Shown piece by piece: positions 45,880 to 55,176 of a stretch of 64,000 nt of DNA. The position numbers and the translations under genes are program-made. Origin of the DNA: Solidesulfovibrio carbinolicus (lineage in GTDB: Bacteria; Desulfobacterota; Desulfovibrionia; Desulfovibrionales; Desulfovibrionaceae); the NCBI RefSeq assembly GCF_004135975.1, contig NZ_CP026538.1, positions 2,294,001-2,358,000 of the forward strand, read 5' to 3'. How positions within the stretch are numbered: the first letter of the stretch is position 1; each line of letters opens with the position of its first letter. Below the pieces are notes generated by a model. That model saw only the letters and a list, made by a program, of their open reading frames with translations, searched no databases and had not been told where the DNA came from.

Positions 45880-46593
45880 ATGAAACGGTTCGTTACGGCG
45901 TTCGCGGGAGCGGTCATCACGTTTTCCATGGCTGGGGCGGCCATGGCGTTTTCCGGCGGGGCGGGCATTTCCGCCGATGAGGCGCTGGCCCGTCTCAAGG
46001 AAGGCAACACCCGCTATGTGGCCGGCGCGGCCGTGACCCCGCGCCAGGACGCGGCCCGGCGGCATGAAACCGCCACCGGCGGCCAGCATCCCTTTGTCTC
46101 GGTGCTGTCCTGCGCCGATTCCCGCGTGCCCGTGGAAACCGTCTTCGACCAAGGCATTGGCGATGTGTTCGTGATCCGCGTGGCCGGCAACGTGGCCAAC
46201 ACCGACGAGATCGGCACCATCGAATACGGGACTGAACACCTGGGCACGCCCCTGGTGGTGGTCCTGGCCCATACCAAGTGCGGCGCGGTCACGGCCGTGG
46301 TCAAGGGCGAGCATGTCACCGAAAACATCGGCAAGCTCGTGGCCCCCATCGTGCCGGCCGTGGCTTCGGTGAAGTCCCGCTTCGCCACCGATGATTTGAA
46401 CGAGCTCATCAACCGTTCCATCGAGGCCAACATGTGGCAGGCCATCGCCGACATGTACGCCAAGAGCCCCTTGCTCAAGAAGATGGCGGCCGACGGCAAG
46501 ATCAAGGTCGTGGGCGCGCTCTACGACATTGATTCCGGCGATGTCCATTGGTTTGGCGAGCATCCGTCCAACGCCAACCTGATCGGCAAGTAG
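45880..46593 (+). CDS. Periplasmic beta-type carbonic anhydrase
   Basis: 237 residues. N-terminal signal peptide (FAGAVITFSMAGAAMA), then beta-carbonic anhydrase motifs: SVLSCADSRVPVE (Cys, Asp, Arg), VIRVAGNVANTDEIGTIEYG, and LAHTKCGAVTAV (His, Cys zinc ligands). It interconverts CO2 and bicarbonate. Beta-class enzymes are usually cytoplasmic, so export is noteworthy; it may feed bicarbonate or CO2 handling at the membrane. ATG with GGGAGGAG upstream. A strong terminator follows. Confidence 0.92.
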   Translation: MKRFVTAFAGAVITFSMAGAAMAFSGGAGISADEALARLKEGNTRYVAGAAVTPRQDAARRHETATGGQHPFVSVLSCADSRVPVETVFDQGIGDVFVIRVAGNVANTDEIGTIEYGTEHLGTPLVVVLAHTKCGAVTAVVKGEHVTENIGKLVAPIVPAVASVKSRFATDDLNELINRSIEANMWQAIADMYAKSPLLKKMAADGKIKVVGALYDIDSGDVHWFGEHPSNANLIGK

Positions 46594-46613
46594 CTGTCGT
46601 CATGATGTTTCTG

Positions 46614-46641
46614 GCGGCTCCCTCGGGGGCCGCTTTTTTTT
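46614..46641 (+). terminator. Intrinsic terminator after carbonic anhydrase
   Basis: GCGGCTCC and GGGGCCGC-type arms (46614-46633) form a short stable stem followed by eight T (46634-46641), 20 bases after the stop codon. Confidence 0.9.
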
Positions 46642-46676
46642 GGACTTTTGGACAAAACCTCGGTAGGCCCAACCCC

Positions 46677-47885
46677 GTGCGTGCCGTCGTCATCATCGTC
46701 TTTGTCGTGGTCTATGCCGCCATGATCCTGGGCCGCCTGCCGGGTCTGGCCCTGGACCGGACCGGCGCGGCCGTGCTCGGGGCTTTGGCCCTTATCGCCG
46801 CCGGAACCATGACCGTTGCCGATGCCTGGGCCGCCGCTGACGTGCCGACCCTGGCCCTGCTCTTCGGACTCATGGTCATCTCGGCCCAACTGCGCCTGGG
46901 CGGCTTTTACACCGCCGTCAGCCGCGCGCTCATCGCCGCCTCGGCCGGCCCGGCCGGCCTCTTGGCCCGGGTCATGGCCGCCGCCGCCGCGCTCTCGGCG
47001 CTTCTGGCCAACGACATCGTCTGTCTGGCCATGACGCCTATTTTGGTTGAGGCCACTTTGGCCCGGGGTCTCAATCCCTTGCCGTATTTGATCGGCCTGG
47101 CCATGGCCGCCAACATCGGCTCGGCCGCCACGCTCATCGGCAATCCCCAGAACATGCTTATCGGCCAGGTGGCCAATCTGCCCTTTGGCGGCTACATGCT
47201 GGCCGCCCTGCCAAGCGTGGCCGCCGGCCTGGCCATCGCCTTCGCCGCCGTAGTCTGGGGCTTCCGCGGCCGGTTCGCCGGCCCCAAGGTCACCCTGGAC
47301 GTGCCGGCACCGGCCTATTCGCCCTGGCAATCGGCCAAGGGTCTGGCCGCCCTGACGGTCTGCATGATCGTTTTCGTCTGGGGCGGCATGGCCCGGGAAA
47401 ACGTGGCCCTGGGCTGCGCCGGGGCGCTGCTGCTCAGCCGCCGCATGGCCTCGCGCGAGACCCTGGCCCTGGTCGATTGGCAACTGCTGCTCCTTTTCCT
47501 CGGGCTGTTCGTGGTCAACCGCGAGGTGGCCGTCGTGGGGCTGCTCGACGACCTCTACCGGGGCGTGGCCGCCTGCGGCGTGGACCTCGGCCGGCCGGCC
47601 TGGCTTTTTACAGCCTCGGTGGTCCTGTCCAACATTGTCTCCAACGTGCCGGCGGTCATGCTGCTCCTGCCCGGGCATGGGTCACCCGAACAGGCGACTT
47701 TGCTGGCCGTCTCCAGCACTCTGGCCGGCAACCTGCTGCTGCCCGGCAGTATCGCCAACCTCATCGTGGCCGATCAGGCCGCGCTGCTGGGCGTCTCCAT
47801 GGGCTTTCGGGAACACGCCCGTATCGCCGCCCCGGCCACCGTGTTGACGCTGGTCGTTTCGGGTTGGTTGTTGTTGGGGATGTGA
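46677..47885 (+). CDS. ArsB/NhaD/SLC13-type ion transporter
   Basis: 402 residues, polytopic with about 11 membrane helices. The re-entrant motif ANIGSAATLIGNPQNMLIG and a second, SNIVSNVPAVMLLLP, are characteristic of the ion transporter superfamily that includes ArsB, NhaD and CitT. Substrate not predictable; anion or Na+-coupled. I chose GTG 46677 (first helix AVVIIVFVVVYAAMI) because the upstream ATGs at 46602/46605 precede the carbonic anhydrase terminator hairpin; GGTAGG lies 9 bases before the GTG. The adjacency to carbonic anhydrase suggests inorganic carbon or pH physiology, not proven. Confidence 0.82.
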   Translation: MRAVVIIVFVVVYAAMILGRLPGLALDRTGAAVLGALALIAAGTMTVADAWAAADVPTLALLFGLMVISAQLRLGGFYTAVSRALIAASAGPAGLLARVMAAAAALSALLANDIVCLAMTPILVEATLARGLNPLPYLIGLAMAANIGSAATLIGNPQNMLIGQVANLPFGGYMLAALPSVAAGLAIAFAAVVWGFRGRFAGPKVTLDVPAPAYSPWQSAKGLAALTVCMIVFVWGGMARENVALGCAGALLLSRRMASRETLALVDWQLLLLFLGLFVVNREVAVVGLLDDLYRGVAACGVDLGRPAWLFTASVVLSNIVSNVPAVMLLLPGHGSPEQATLLAVSSTLAGNLLLPGSIANLIVADQAALLGVSMGFREHARIAAPATVLTLVVSGWLLLGM

Positions 47886-47910
47886 GGGAAGAGAAGAGCG
47901 GAAGAGGGGA

Positions 47911-47968
47911 GATGCCTCGGCGGCTGGGGCCTGAGGCCCTCAGACCCCCAAATGGGGAATGGAGAGGG
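47911..47968 (+). repeat. Dispersed 3' palindromic element, copy 5
   Basis: Begins 26 bases after the transporter stop, same strand, after a purine run: GATGCCTCGGCGGCTG, GGGCCTGAGGCCC, then TCAGACCCCCAAATGGGG. Confidence 0.85.
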
Positions 47969-48001
47969 TGGGCGTCGGGGGTGAGCGAGGTGTGACAACG
48001 T

Positions 48002-49255
48002 ATGGAAGCTATTAAACGAGCCTTGGCCGACGGTTGGTTTCGGGAGCAGGATACCGCCGTCGTGCTCTACGACCTGGACGCCCTGACGGCCCGGGTCGAG
48101 GCGCTGACAAGCGCCTTTACCGCCGAAACCCTCCACGCCTTTGCCATCAAGGCCTGCCCGCTGCCGCCGGTGTTGGCCATGCTGGCCCAGCTCGGCCTGG
48201 GGGCCGAGGCGGCGTCTCTTGGTGAAATCCATCTGGCCCTGGCCGCCGGCTTCCCGCCCGAGCGCATCGTCTTCGACTCTCCGGCCAAGACCGTGGAGGA
48301 GCTACGCCTGGCCCTGACCCTGGGGCTTTTCGTCAATGCCGACAACCTGGACGAACTGGCCCGCCTGGACGCCTTGGGCCGGGACATGGGCCTCGAACCC
48401 CGGGCCGGGCTGCGGATCAATCCGCAAGCCGGGACCGGGCGCATCAAGGCCACCAGCGTGGCCGGACGCTATTCCAAGTTCGGCGTTCCCCTGGCCCAGC
48501 GCGAGGCCATTATCGACGCCTTCGGCCGCTATCCGTGGCTTTCGGGCCTCCATGTCCACATCGGTTCCCAGGGCTGCCCCCTGGAACTCCTCGTGGCCGG
48601 CGTAGGCGCGGTTTACGACCTTGCCGCCGGCCTCGACGCCCGTTTCGGCCCGGGGCGCGTGGCCGTATTCGATCTCGGCGGCGGCCTGCCGGCCGCCTAC
48701 CGAGACGCGGATCGCCCGCCCAGCCCCCAAGCCTACTTCGAGGCGCTGTGTGACCGTTGTTCCGGCCTGGAGGGAAACCAGCGCCGGTTGGTCACGGAAT
48801 TCGGCCGCATGGTGGCCGCGCCCTGCGCCGTGGCCGCCAGCCGGGTGGAATACGTCAAGCACCAGCCCGGCCACCGCACGGCGGTCATGCACCTGGGCGC
48901 GGACATGTTCGTACGCGAATGCTACAACCCGCGCTTTTGGCCCCATCGCACCCGATTGCTTTGTGCGGAAGGCCTGGAGAAAAAAGGAAAACCCGTCCTG
49001 CACTATCTGGCCGGGCCGTTGTGCTTTTCCGGGGATTTTCCCGTGCGACGGGCCATGTTGCCCGAGGCAACGGCGGGGGACATCGTGGTCATTGAGGATG
49101 TCGGGGCCTACACCCTGTCCATGTGGTCGCGCTACAACAGTCGGCAGATGCCGCGTGTGCTGGGGCTGCGGCAAGGGCGTTTTTCGGTGTTGCGCGAGCG
49201 CGAGGAACCAGAGGATCTGGTGCGGTTTTGGCTTGGCGGGGGGACTTCGGCATAA
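48002..49255 (+). CDS. PLP-dependent (fold III) decarboxylase, LysA/SpeC-like
   Basis: 417 residues of the alanine racemase-fold decarboxylases. The PLP Lys is in HAFAIKACPLPPVL; GLHVHIGSQG and DLGGGLPAAY bind PLP phosphate; EFGRMVAAPCAVAASRVEYVK and a C-terminal IVVIEDVGAYTLSMWSRYNSR complete the dimer interface. The second such enzyme here is LysA at 53926, so this one probably acts on another amino acid (ornithine, arginine, or a diaminopimelate-like substrate). ATG 48002; the ribosome-binding site is weak (GAGCGAGG). Confidence 0.82.
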   Translation: MEAIKRALADGWFREQDTAVVLYDLDALTARVEALTSAFTAETLHAFAIKACPLPPVLAMLAQLGLGAEAASLGEIHLALAAGFPPERIVFDSPAKTVEELRLALTLGLFVNADNLDELARLDALGRDMGLEPRAGLRINPQAGTGRIKATSVAGRYSKFGVPLAQREAIIDAFGRYPWLSGLHVHIGSQGCPLELLVAGVGAVYDLAAGLDARFGPGRVAVFDLGGGLPAAYRDADRPPSPQAYFEALCDRCSGLEGNQRRLVTEFGRMVAAPCAVAASRVEYVKHQPGHRTAVMHLGADMFVRECYNPRFWPHRTRLLCAEGLEKKGKPVLHYLAGPLCFSGDFPVRRAMLPEATAGDIVVIEDVGAYTLSMWSRYNSRQMPRVLGLRQGRFSVLREREEPEDLVRFWLGGGTSA

Positions 49256-49304
49256 AGCCGGGCGCGTGGCCCCGGGCTGTCGGCGCGGCGCAAGAGGATA
49301 TCGC

Positions 49305-49748
49305 TCAGGCCGGAGCGCCAAAAGTCTGGGCGTCGGCCAGGGGCCGGCCCAGGAGAAAGGCCACTTCTTCGGAAGTCAACACCGACCCTGATGGACGGCA
49401 TGGAGACTTTCCGGGTTGCGGCAGGCCCAGGGCTTGCCAGGTGCGGGCCAGCAGCGCCCCGGGAGACAAGGGGAGCCGACAAACGCCCTCCTGCTCGCCC
49501 GAGCGGCGTTTTGGGCTGGGGCCATGGAGCAGGGTGATGATTCGGGGAGCCAGACCGTCAAGTTCCTTGAGCAGCGTTGCCGGGTCTTCATCGGGGTCCA
49601 GGGTCAGGTAGGCCAGTTGGCAGGGGCCGAAATGGGCCGACAGGCGCGCCGCTTCGTCGGTGTCTCGGGCGGCGAGCACCGCGAAATGCCCCGACAGGGC
49701 CCCGGTCAGGAACGCCAGTTCCAGGGAATCCGGGCAGACAATGAGCAC
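49305..49748 (-). CDS. Receiver-like domain protein of unknown function
   Basis: 147 residues from GTG 49748, beginning VLIVCPDSLELAFLTGAL, which has the strand-helix rhythm of a response-regulator receiver (AVLAARDTDEAARLSAHFGPCQLAYLTLDPDEDPATLLKELDGL), though the phosphoacceptor Asp is not convincing. The frame stays open to an ATG at 49883, but the additional 45 residues are Pro/Arg-rich and look like non-coding read-through. It may be a degenerate signalling domain. The gene is followed on the other side by a convergent decarboxylase. Confidence 0.5.
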   Translation of the reverse strand: MLIVCPDSLELAFLTGALSGHFAVLAARDTDEAARLSAHFGPCQLAYLTLDPDEDPATLLKELDGLAPRIITLLHGPSPKRRSGEQEGVCRLPLSPGALLARTWQALGLPQPGKSPCRPSGSVLTSEEVAFLLGRPLADAQTFGAPA

Positions 49749-49894
49749 GCGGGTAGGCAGGGCGGGCCTCCTCGGACGCCAGGGGACCGGATCGGCGTCA
49801 CGGGGTTTACCCTGACTTTTGCAAGAAACAGTCCAGTCCAAGGATTCCGGGCCTGAGGCCGCCACACCGGGCCGAGGCGGCAAATTCTGCCGAA

Positions 49895-50785
49895 TTAGCG
49901 GCAGTTGCCCTCAGCCTTGTAGCTTTTGAAAAAGTCGCAGTCGCCCAGATCGCAGGCTTTCTTGTAGTCGGCGCAGGCCCGCTCCCGGTTACTGAGGCGT
50001 TCGTAAGCCAGACCTCGGTTGGTGAAGTAGGAGGCGTCCGACGCCTTGGCCGCGATGGCCTTGTCGTAATCGGGCAGGGCTTCGCGGGGTTTGCCGGAGT
50101 TGCTTAAGAGATTGCCCCGATTGTTGCGCAGGTCCGGGTCCTGGGGGTCGGCGGCGATGGCCTCGTCGAGCATGGTCAGCGCGGTCTTGGTGTCTCCGGC
50201 GGCCTGAGCCTTGGCGGCCAGGTCGGCCAGGGAAGCGGCGGCCTTGGGATCGCGAGCGCCGCCGGCCGGCGCGGGAGCTTGGGCCATGGCCGGCTGGGCG
50301 GCCGGACTCGGAGCCGGCGTCGCCAGGGGGTGGGGAACCGGCGCGGCCATGGGCTGCGGGGCCGGTGCAGCGGCCGGTTGCGGGGCAGGCGAAACCATGG
50401 GCTGGGGCGCGGGCGCGGTTGCCGCCGGGGGGGTGGGGACTGCGACGGGCTGGGAAACCGGCGGCGTCTGGGCCGTGGCGGCCGGCTGTCCGGCGGGTTG
50501 CGGCTTGGTTCCGAAAAGCCCGGTCTTGGGCTCGGGATGGGGCTGGCGCACAGGATCGGGAATGGACAATTTCTCGGTTGCCTGGCGCGACGGACCGGAT
50601 TCCACGCCAGAGGTGGCTTCCTGCATCTGCTCCTGGCGCTGCTGCTCTTCCTGGCGGATGGTGCTGTCGGCCTGGCGCATCTTTTCCAGACGGCGCTTGA
50701 GGATTTCCTCCTGGGTCAGGGCCGAGGCGGATGCGGCCGCCAGGACGAGGGACACGGCGAGAAGCGAGGAGACAATCCGTCTCAT
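49895..50785 (-). CDS. Periplasmic TPR protein with Pro/Ala-rich repeats
   Basis: 296 residues. Signal peptide (SSLLAVSLVLAAASASA), a charged helix (KRRLEKMRQADSTIRQEEQQRQEQ), then a low-complexity region with repeated APQPM/APQPA/VPHPL units (~115-175), then about three TPR units (GDTKTALTMLDEAIAADPQDPDLRNN, GKPREALPDYDKAIAAKASD, SNRERACADYKKACDLGDCD). The C-terminus has Cys residues that could pair. Function unknown; probably an envelope scaffold. It lies 30 bases downstream of the LysM lipoprotein gene on the same strand. Confidence 0.78.
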   Translation of the reverse strand: MRRIVSSLLAVSLVLAAASASALTQEEILKRRLEKMRQADSTIRQEEQQRQEQMQEATSGVESGPSRQATEKLSIPDPVRQPHPEPKTGLFGTKPQPAGQPAATAQTPPVSQPVAVPTPPAATAPAPQPMVSPAPQPAAAPAPQPMAAPVPHPLATPAPSPAAQPAMAQAPAPAGGARDPKAAASLADLAAKAQAAGDTKTALTMLDEAIAADPQDPDLRNNRGNLLSNSGKPREALPDYDKAIAAKASDASYFTNRGLAYERLSNRERACADYKKACDLGDCDFFKSYKAEGNCR

Positions 50786-50815
50786 GGAACGGTCCTTTGC
50801 AAAAGCCGGCAGCGC

Positions 50816-51433
50816 TTAGGGCTTGGCCGGGATATTGAGCACTTGCCCGTCACGCAGGGTGTCGGGATGCATGTCGCCGTTGGCGCGGGTGATGTCTTCC
50901 ACGCTGACGCCAAATTTGTGGGCGATGCGTGACAGATGGTCCCCGCGCTGCACGGTGTAGGTCGTGCCCTCGGATTTCTTGCCGCCATCGGACTTGCCCT
51001 TGGCGTCCTTGGTCTCCTTGGCGTCCTTTTCCTTCTTGCCTTTCTCGGGCTTGGCCTTGACGGCCGGCTCGGCCACAGGGGCGGGAATCTCGATGACTTC
51101 CTCGCCCTTAAAGGGCACGGCCAATTGCTTGCCGTCGCCGGGGCGCACCGGGGAAGGGGCATTGGGCGCAGGCGCGGCGGTCTTGGCGGCAAGCCTGGCG
51201 TCGTCCGTGAGGAAAGCGGCATATTCGCTTTCCGACAAGCCGCCGTCGAAATCGGCATCCGATTTGGTGAACAAGTCCGGGGTCACGTCCGGAAAAACAA
51301 ACAGCAGCTCCTCGTAGGAGATCTTGCCGTTTTTATCGTGATCGACATGCCGGAAGGATTCCTTGTCCCCTCCGGAACAGGCGCTGACCAGGGCGATAAG
51401 GCCCAGGGCAACCAAGGCGATGACTGACCGCAT
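50816..51433 (-). CDS. Lipoprotein with EF-hand pair and LysM domain
   Basis: 205 residues. Signal peptide with lipobox VSAC (Cys19). Two canonical calcium-binding EF-hand loops: D31-D33-N35-K37-S39-E42 and D59-D61-D63-G65-S67-E70. A Lys/Glu/Ala-rich linker (KPEKGKKEKDAKETKDAKG) leads to a C-terminal LysM domain (YTVQRGDHLSRIAHKFGVSV ... VLNIPAKP) that binds peptidoglycan. The start is ATG 51433 with AGGAGCCTATG spacing; a longer open frame is not used. An EF-hand plus LysM architecture suggests calcium-sensitive anchoring to the wall. Confidence 0.82.
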   Translation of the reverse strand: MRSVIALVALGLIALVSACSGGDKESFRHVDHDKNGKISYEELLFVFPDVTPDLFTKSDADFDGGLSESEYAAFLTDDARLAAKTAAPAPNAPSPVRPGDGKQLAVPFKGEEVIEIPAPVAEPAVKAKPEKGKKEKDAKETKDAKGKSDGGKKSEGTTYTVQRGDHLSRIAHKFGVSVEDITRANGDMHPDTLRDGQVLNIPAKP

Positions 51434-51669
51434 AGGCTCCTCGTATCTGGCGTTGGAAAGGCGGCGCATATGCCGGCATTCGAAGCTGGCGCTTACCATG
51501 GGGGCAATCGGCAAGTCACGTGAAAAAAAAGAGGGATTTGTTCATCAAGGTCGGCCCGACCGGGATTGCGGACTTGCCGACTCCCCCGGGCCGGGCGTAC
51601 CACGGCCTGGGAACACCGGCCGCCAGGGCCGGCCGTCCCGGGCATCACCGAATACGACGGGAGGCTGTG

Positions 51670-52692
51670 ATGGATATTGCCACGCTTCGAAAGACCGCCA
51701 AGGAAGAACTCAAGGGCTATTGCCGGGTCTGCCCGGTCTGCAACGGCCGGGCCTGCGCCGGCGAGGCCCCGGGCATGGGCGGCATGGGCACGGGCTCGGC
51801 CTTTACGGTCAACCTGGAGGCCCTGTCCAAGGTCCGGCTCAACATGCGCACCCTGCATAATGTCAAGACGGCCGACACCACTGTCGAACTGTTTGGCAAG
51901 ACCTTGTCCATGCCGATCCTGGCCGCGCCCATGACCGGCGTGCTCTACAACATGGGCGGCCGGCTGCCCGAGAACGAATTCATTCGCCGCATCATCGACG
52001 GCGCGGCCGAGGCCGGAACCATCGGCGCTTGTGGCGACGGGGCCGACCCGGCCATGTTCGACAGCGGCCTGGCCGCCATCGCCGTCAAGGCCGGCCATGG
52101 CATTCCTTTCATCAAACCCCGAGCCCAGGACGCCATCATGGCGCTATTAAAGCGCTCGGCCGAGGTTGGCGTGGCGGCCGTGGGCGTGGATGTGGACGGC
52201 GCAGGTTTGGCCGTCATGGCCCTCAAGGGCCAGCCGGTCTCGCCCAAAACGCCCGAAGAACTGCGGGAACTGGTCGGGGCCACGACAACGCCCTTTATCG
52301 TCAAGGGCGTCATGACCCCGGACGAAGCCGAGATCGCCTTTGCCGCCGGAGCGGCCGCCATCGTGGTCTCCAACCACGGCGGCCGGGTGCTCGACCACAC
52401 CCCGGGCGCGGCCGAGGTGCTGCCGGCCATAGCCCGGGCCGTCAAGGGCCAGGGGATTATCCTGGCCGACGGCGGCGTGCGCACCGGGGCCGACGTGCTC
52501 AAATATCTGGCCCTGGGGGCCGACGCCGTGCTGGTGGGCCGTCCCCTGGTCATCGGCGCATTCGGCGGCGGGGCCGAGGGTGTGGCCATGTTGCTGCAAA
52601 AAATGCGGGCCGAGCTGGCCGCGGCCATGCTGTTGACCGGCACGGCTTCGGTGCGCGAGGTATCGCCGCGCATCATCTCGGTCCAGTCCTGA
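51670..52692 (+). CDS. FMN-dependent alpha-hydroxy acid dehydrogenase family protein
   Basis: 340 residues. FMN-binding TIM barrel of the lactate dehydrogenase/glycolate oxidase family: SMPILAAPMTGVLYNMGG, VGVAAVGVDVDGAGLAVM, IVKGVMTPDEAEIAFAAGA, the catalytic His/Arg segment VVSNHGGRVLDHTPGA, and ILADGGVRTGADVLKYLALGA. The N-terminus has Cys residues (YCRVCPVCNGRACAG) not found in standard members, which may bind Fe-S or zinc. Lactate oxidation would fit a Desulfovibrio. ATG 51670 follows GGAGGCTGTG. A strong terminator follows. Confidence 0.88.
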   Translation: MDIATLRKTAKEELKGYCRVCPVCNGRACAGEAPGMGGMGTGSAFTVNLEALSKVRLNMRTLHNVKTADTTVELFGKTLSMPILAAPMTGVLYNMGGRLPENEFIRRIIDGAAEAGTIGACGDGADPAMFDSGLAAIAVKAGHGIPFIKPRAQDAIMALLKRSAEVGVAAVGVDVDGAGLAVMALKGQPVSPKTPEELRELVGATTTPFIVKGVMTPDEAEIAFAAGAAAIVVSNHGGRVLDHTPGAAEVLPAIARAVKGQGIILADGGVRTGADVLKYLALGADAVLVGRPLVIGAFGGGAEGVAMLLQKMRAELAAAMLLTGTASVREVSPRIISVQS

Positions 52693-52721
52693 CCCGGGCC
52701 GGCTACGGCCGGCGCATCATG

Positions 52722-52765
52722 AAAAAGCCCCGGCCGGGCGCGCGAGCGACCGGCCGGGGCTTTTT
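52722..52765. terminator. Bidirectional intrinsic terminator
   Basis: A perfect 16-bp stem (52722-52737 with 52750-52765) with A5 on the left and T5 on the right can terminate both the FMN enzyme gene and the convergent amphi-Trp gene. Confidence 0.92.
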
Positions 52766-52785
52766 GTTGCTGCTTGATGCAGCGC

Positions 52786-53052
52786 CTAGCCGTCGAGGCC
52801 AAGGGGCGTGTCGCCGTCCTTCCAAGTGAGCTCAATGGAGAGCTTTTTCTTGGATTTTCCGGGTTTGGATTTCTCCTTGAAGCTGATTTCCAGCTCGGCC
52901 AGGCGCGGCAGGTCCACGCAGACCGGTCCGTTTTCGCCGCTGGCGGCCAGCTTGCCCTGCTTGAGGCCGGTGACGATTTTTTCCAGCACGACGGCGGCGT
53001 CGTAGGTCAGCATTTTTTCATCGCAGTGGAAGAGGTCGGTTTTCTCGCCCAT
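52786..53052 (-). CDS. Amphi-Trp domain protein
   Basis: 88 residues. The pattern DLPRLAELEISFKEKSKPGKSKKKLSIELTWKDG matches the small amphi-Trp domain (paired beta strands ending ELTWK), found alone in Desulfovibrio and archaea; function unknown. ATG preceded by AAAGGAGCGCACC. Confidence 0.8.
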   Translation of the reverse strand: MGEKTDLFHCDEKMLTYDAAVVLEKIVTGLKQGKLAASGENGPVCVDLPRLAELEISFKEKSKPGKSKKKLSIELTWKDGDTPLGLDG

Positions 53053-53212
53053 GGTGCGCTCCTTTACGGGTCTTTTTCAGCGGAACAACTTCTTTCATAA
53101 CCATTTTTGGACGAGCTGTCATGACGGGCGCGAGAAATTCCGGTCGCGGCGGGAAGACAGGGGGCAAGCCGGCAGGACATGAGGCGGATTGGCGGCCATG
53201 GAGCGTCCTGCG

Positions 53213-53719
53213 TCACATCTGGCTGGCGATGCGCTTTTTCCAGAGGGAATAGGCGTTCTTGGTCAGATGGATGCCGTCTTCGGTGAAATTGGGGCCAAGT
53301 TGACCGTCGTCGGCTAAAAAAGCGTCGTAGAGGTCGAGATACCGCACAAAGGCGTTTTTGCGGTCGCAAAGGGCCTTTAAGCGTTCGTTGGTGGAGACAA
53401 TGACGGCGTTGTCGATGTTCTGGGCGCGGGTGGGCAGGATGCTTTGCACGTAAATGTGCGTATACGGCGAAAGGTGTTGTATCTTGTTGATGATCTTGTC
53501 GTAATTGTCGAGGATTCGTTCCGGGGCGGCGATTTCGTTGATGCCAACCATGAGGAAGACCTTGCCAGGGCGCTTTTTAGCGATGGGTTCGATACGCCGC
53601 AAGAGGTCGGCGCTGGTGGAGGACTCCACGCCGCTGATGAAGACCTTTCGCGGTTCTTCGAAGAGGTTATAAATTTCCCAGCCCTTGGTGATGCTGTCGC
53701 CGCAAAAGACGATCTGCAT
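53213..53719 (-). CDS. SGNH/GDSL hydrolase
   Basis: 168 residues. Block I is QIVFCGDSITKGW (catalytic Ser), block III LMVGINEIAAP (Asn), and the C-terminal DGIHLTKNAYSLW supplies Asp and His; this is the full SGNH set. It is likely an esterase or acyl-/acetyl-hydrolase. I start at ATG 53719 (MQIVFCGDS); an open frame continues upstream but gives a non-homologous leader. No signal peptide, so probably cytoplasmic unless the longer start is used. Confidence 0.82.
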   Translation of the reverse strand: MQIVFCGDSITKGWEIYNLFEEPRKVFISGVESSTSADLLRRIEPIAKKRPGKVFLMVGINEIAAPERILDNYDKIINKIQHLSPYTHIYVQSILPTRAQNIDNAVIVSTNERLKALCDRKNAFVRYLDLYDAFLADDGQLGPNFTEDGIHLTKNAYSLWKKRIASQM

Positions 53720-53871
53720 GGCGAGCAGGGCGGGGAGCACGGGATTCACGGGAGACGCCTCCGGATACGCGGTCGCTTTCGGGCGCAACGGCCCCTTTTG
53801 TGAAAAAATAAGCGGCGTGGAGAGTCCGGTCAAGGAAAGCGGCCTCCGCCCGAGGACGGCCGCCGTACAAA

Positions 53872-53917
53872 GGGCAATGCTCCCGGCCCAGGGGAAAACA
53901 GGCCGGGAGCGTTGCCC
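53872..53917 (-). terminator. Terminator after lysA
   Basis: A 17-bp stem (53872-53888 with 53901-53917), perfect except one G-T pair, with a 12-base loop. It lies 8 bases beyond the lysA stop and ends the HIT-LapA-mutS-lysA operon. Confidence 0.8.
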
Positions 53918-53925
53918 GAAAGGGC

Positions 53926-55164
<1,239 letters not shown>

Positions 55165-55176
55165 GGGCTGGTCTCC

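Noticed and set aside
53064-53369. A 101-codon minus-strand frame between the amphi-Trp and SGNH genes
   Set aside because: It overlaps the 3' end of the SGNH gene in another frame, is Arg/Pro-rich and has no ribosome-binding site.
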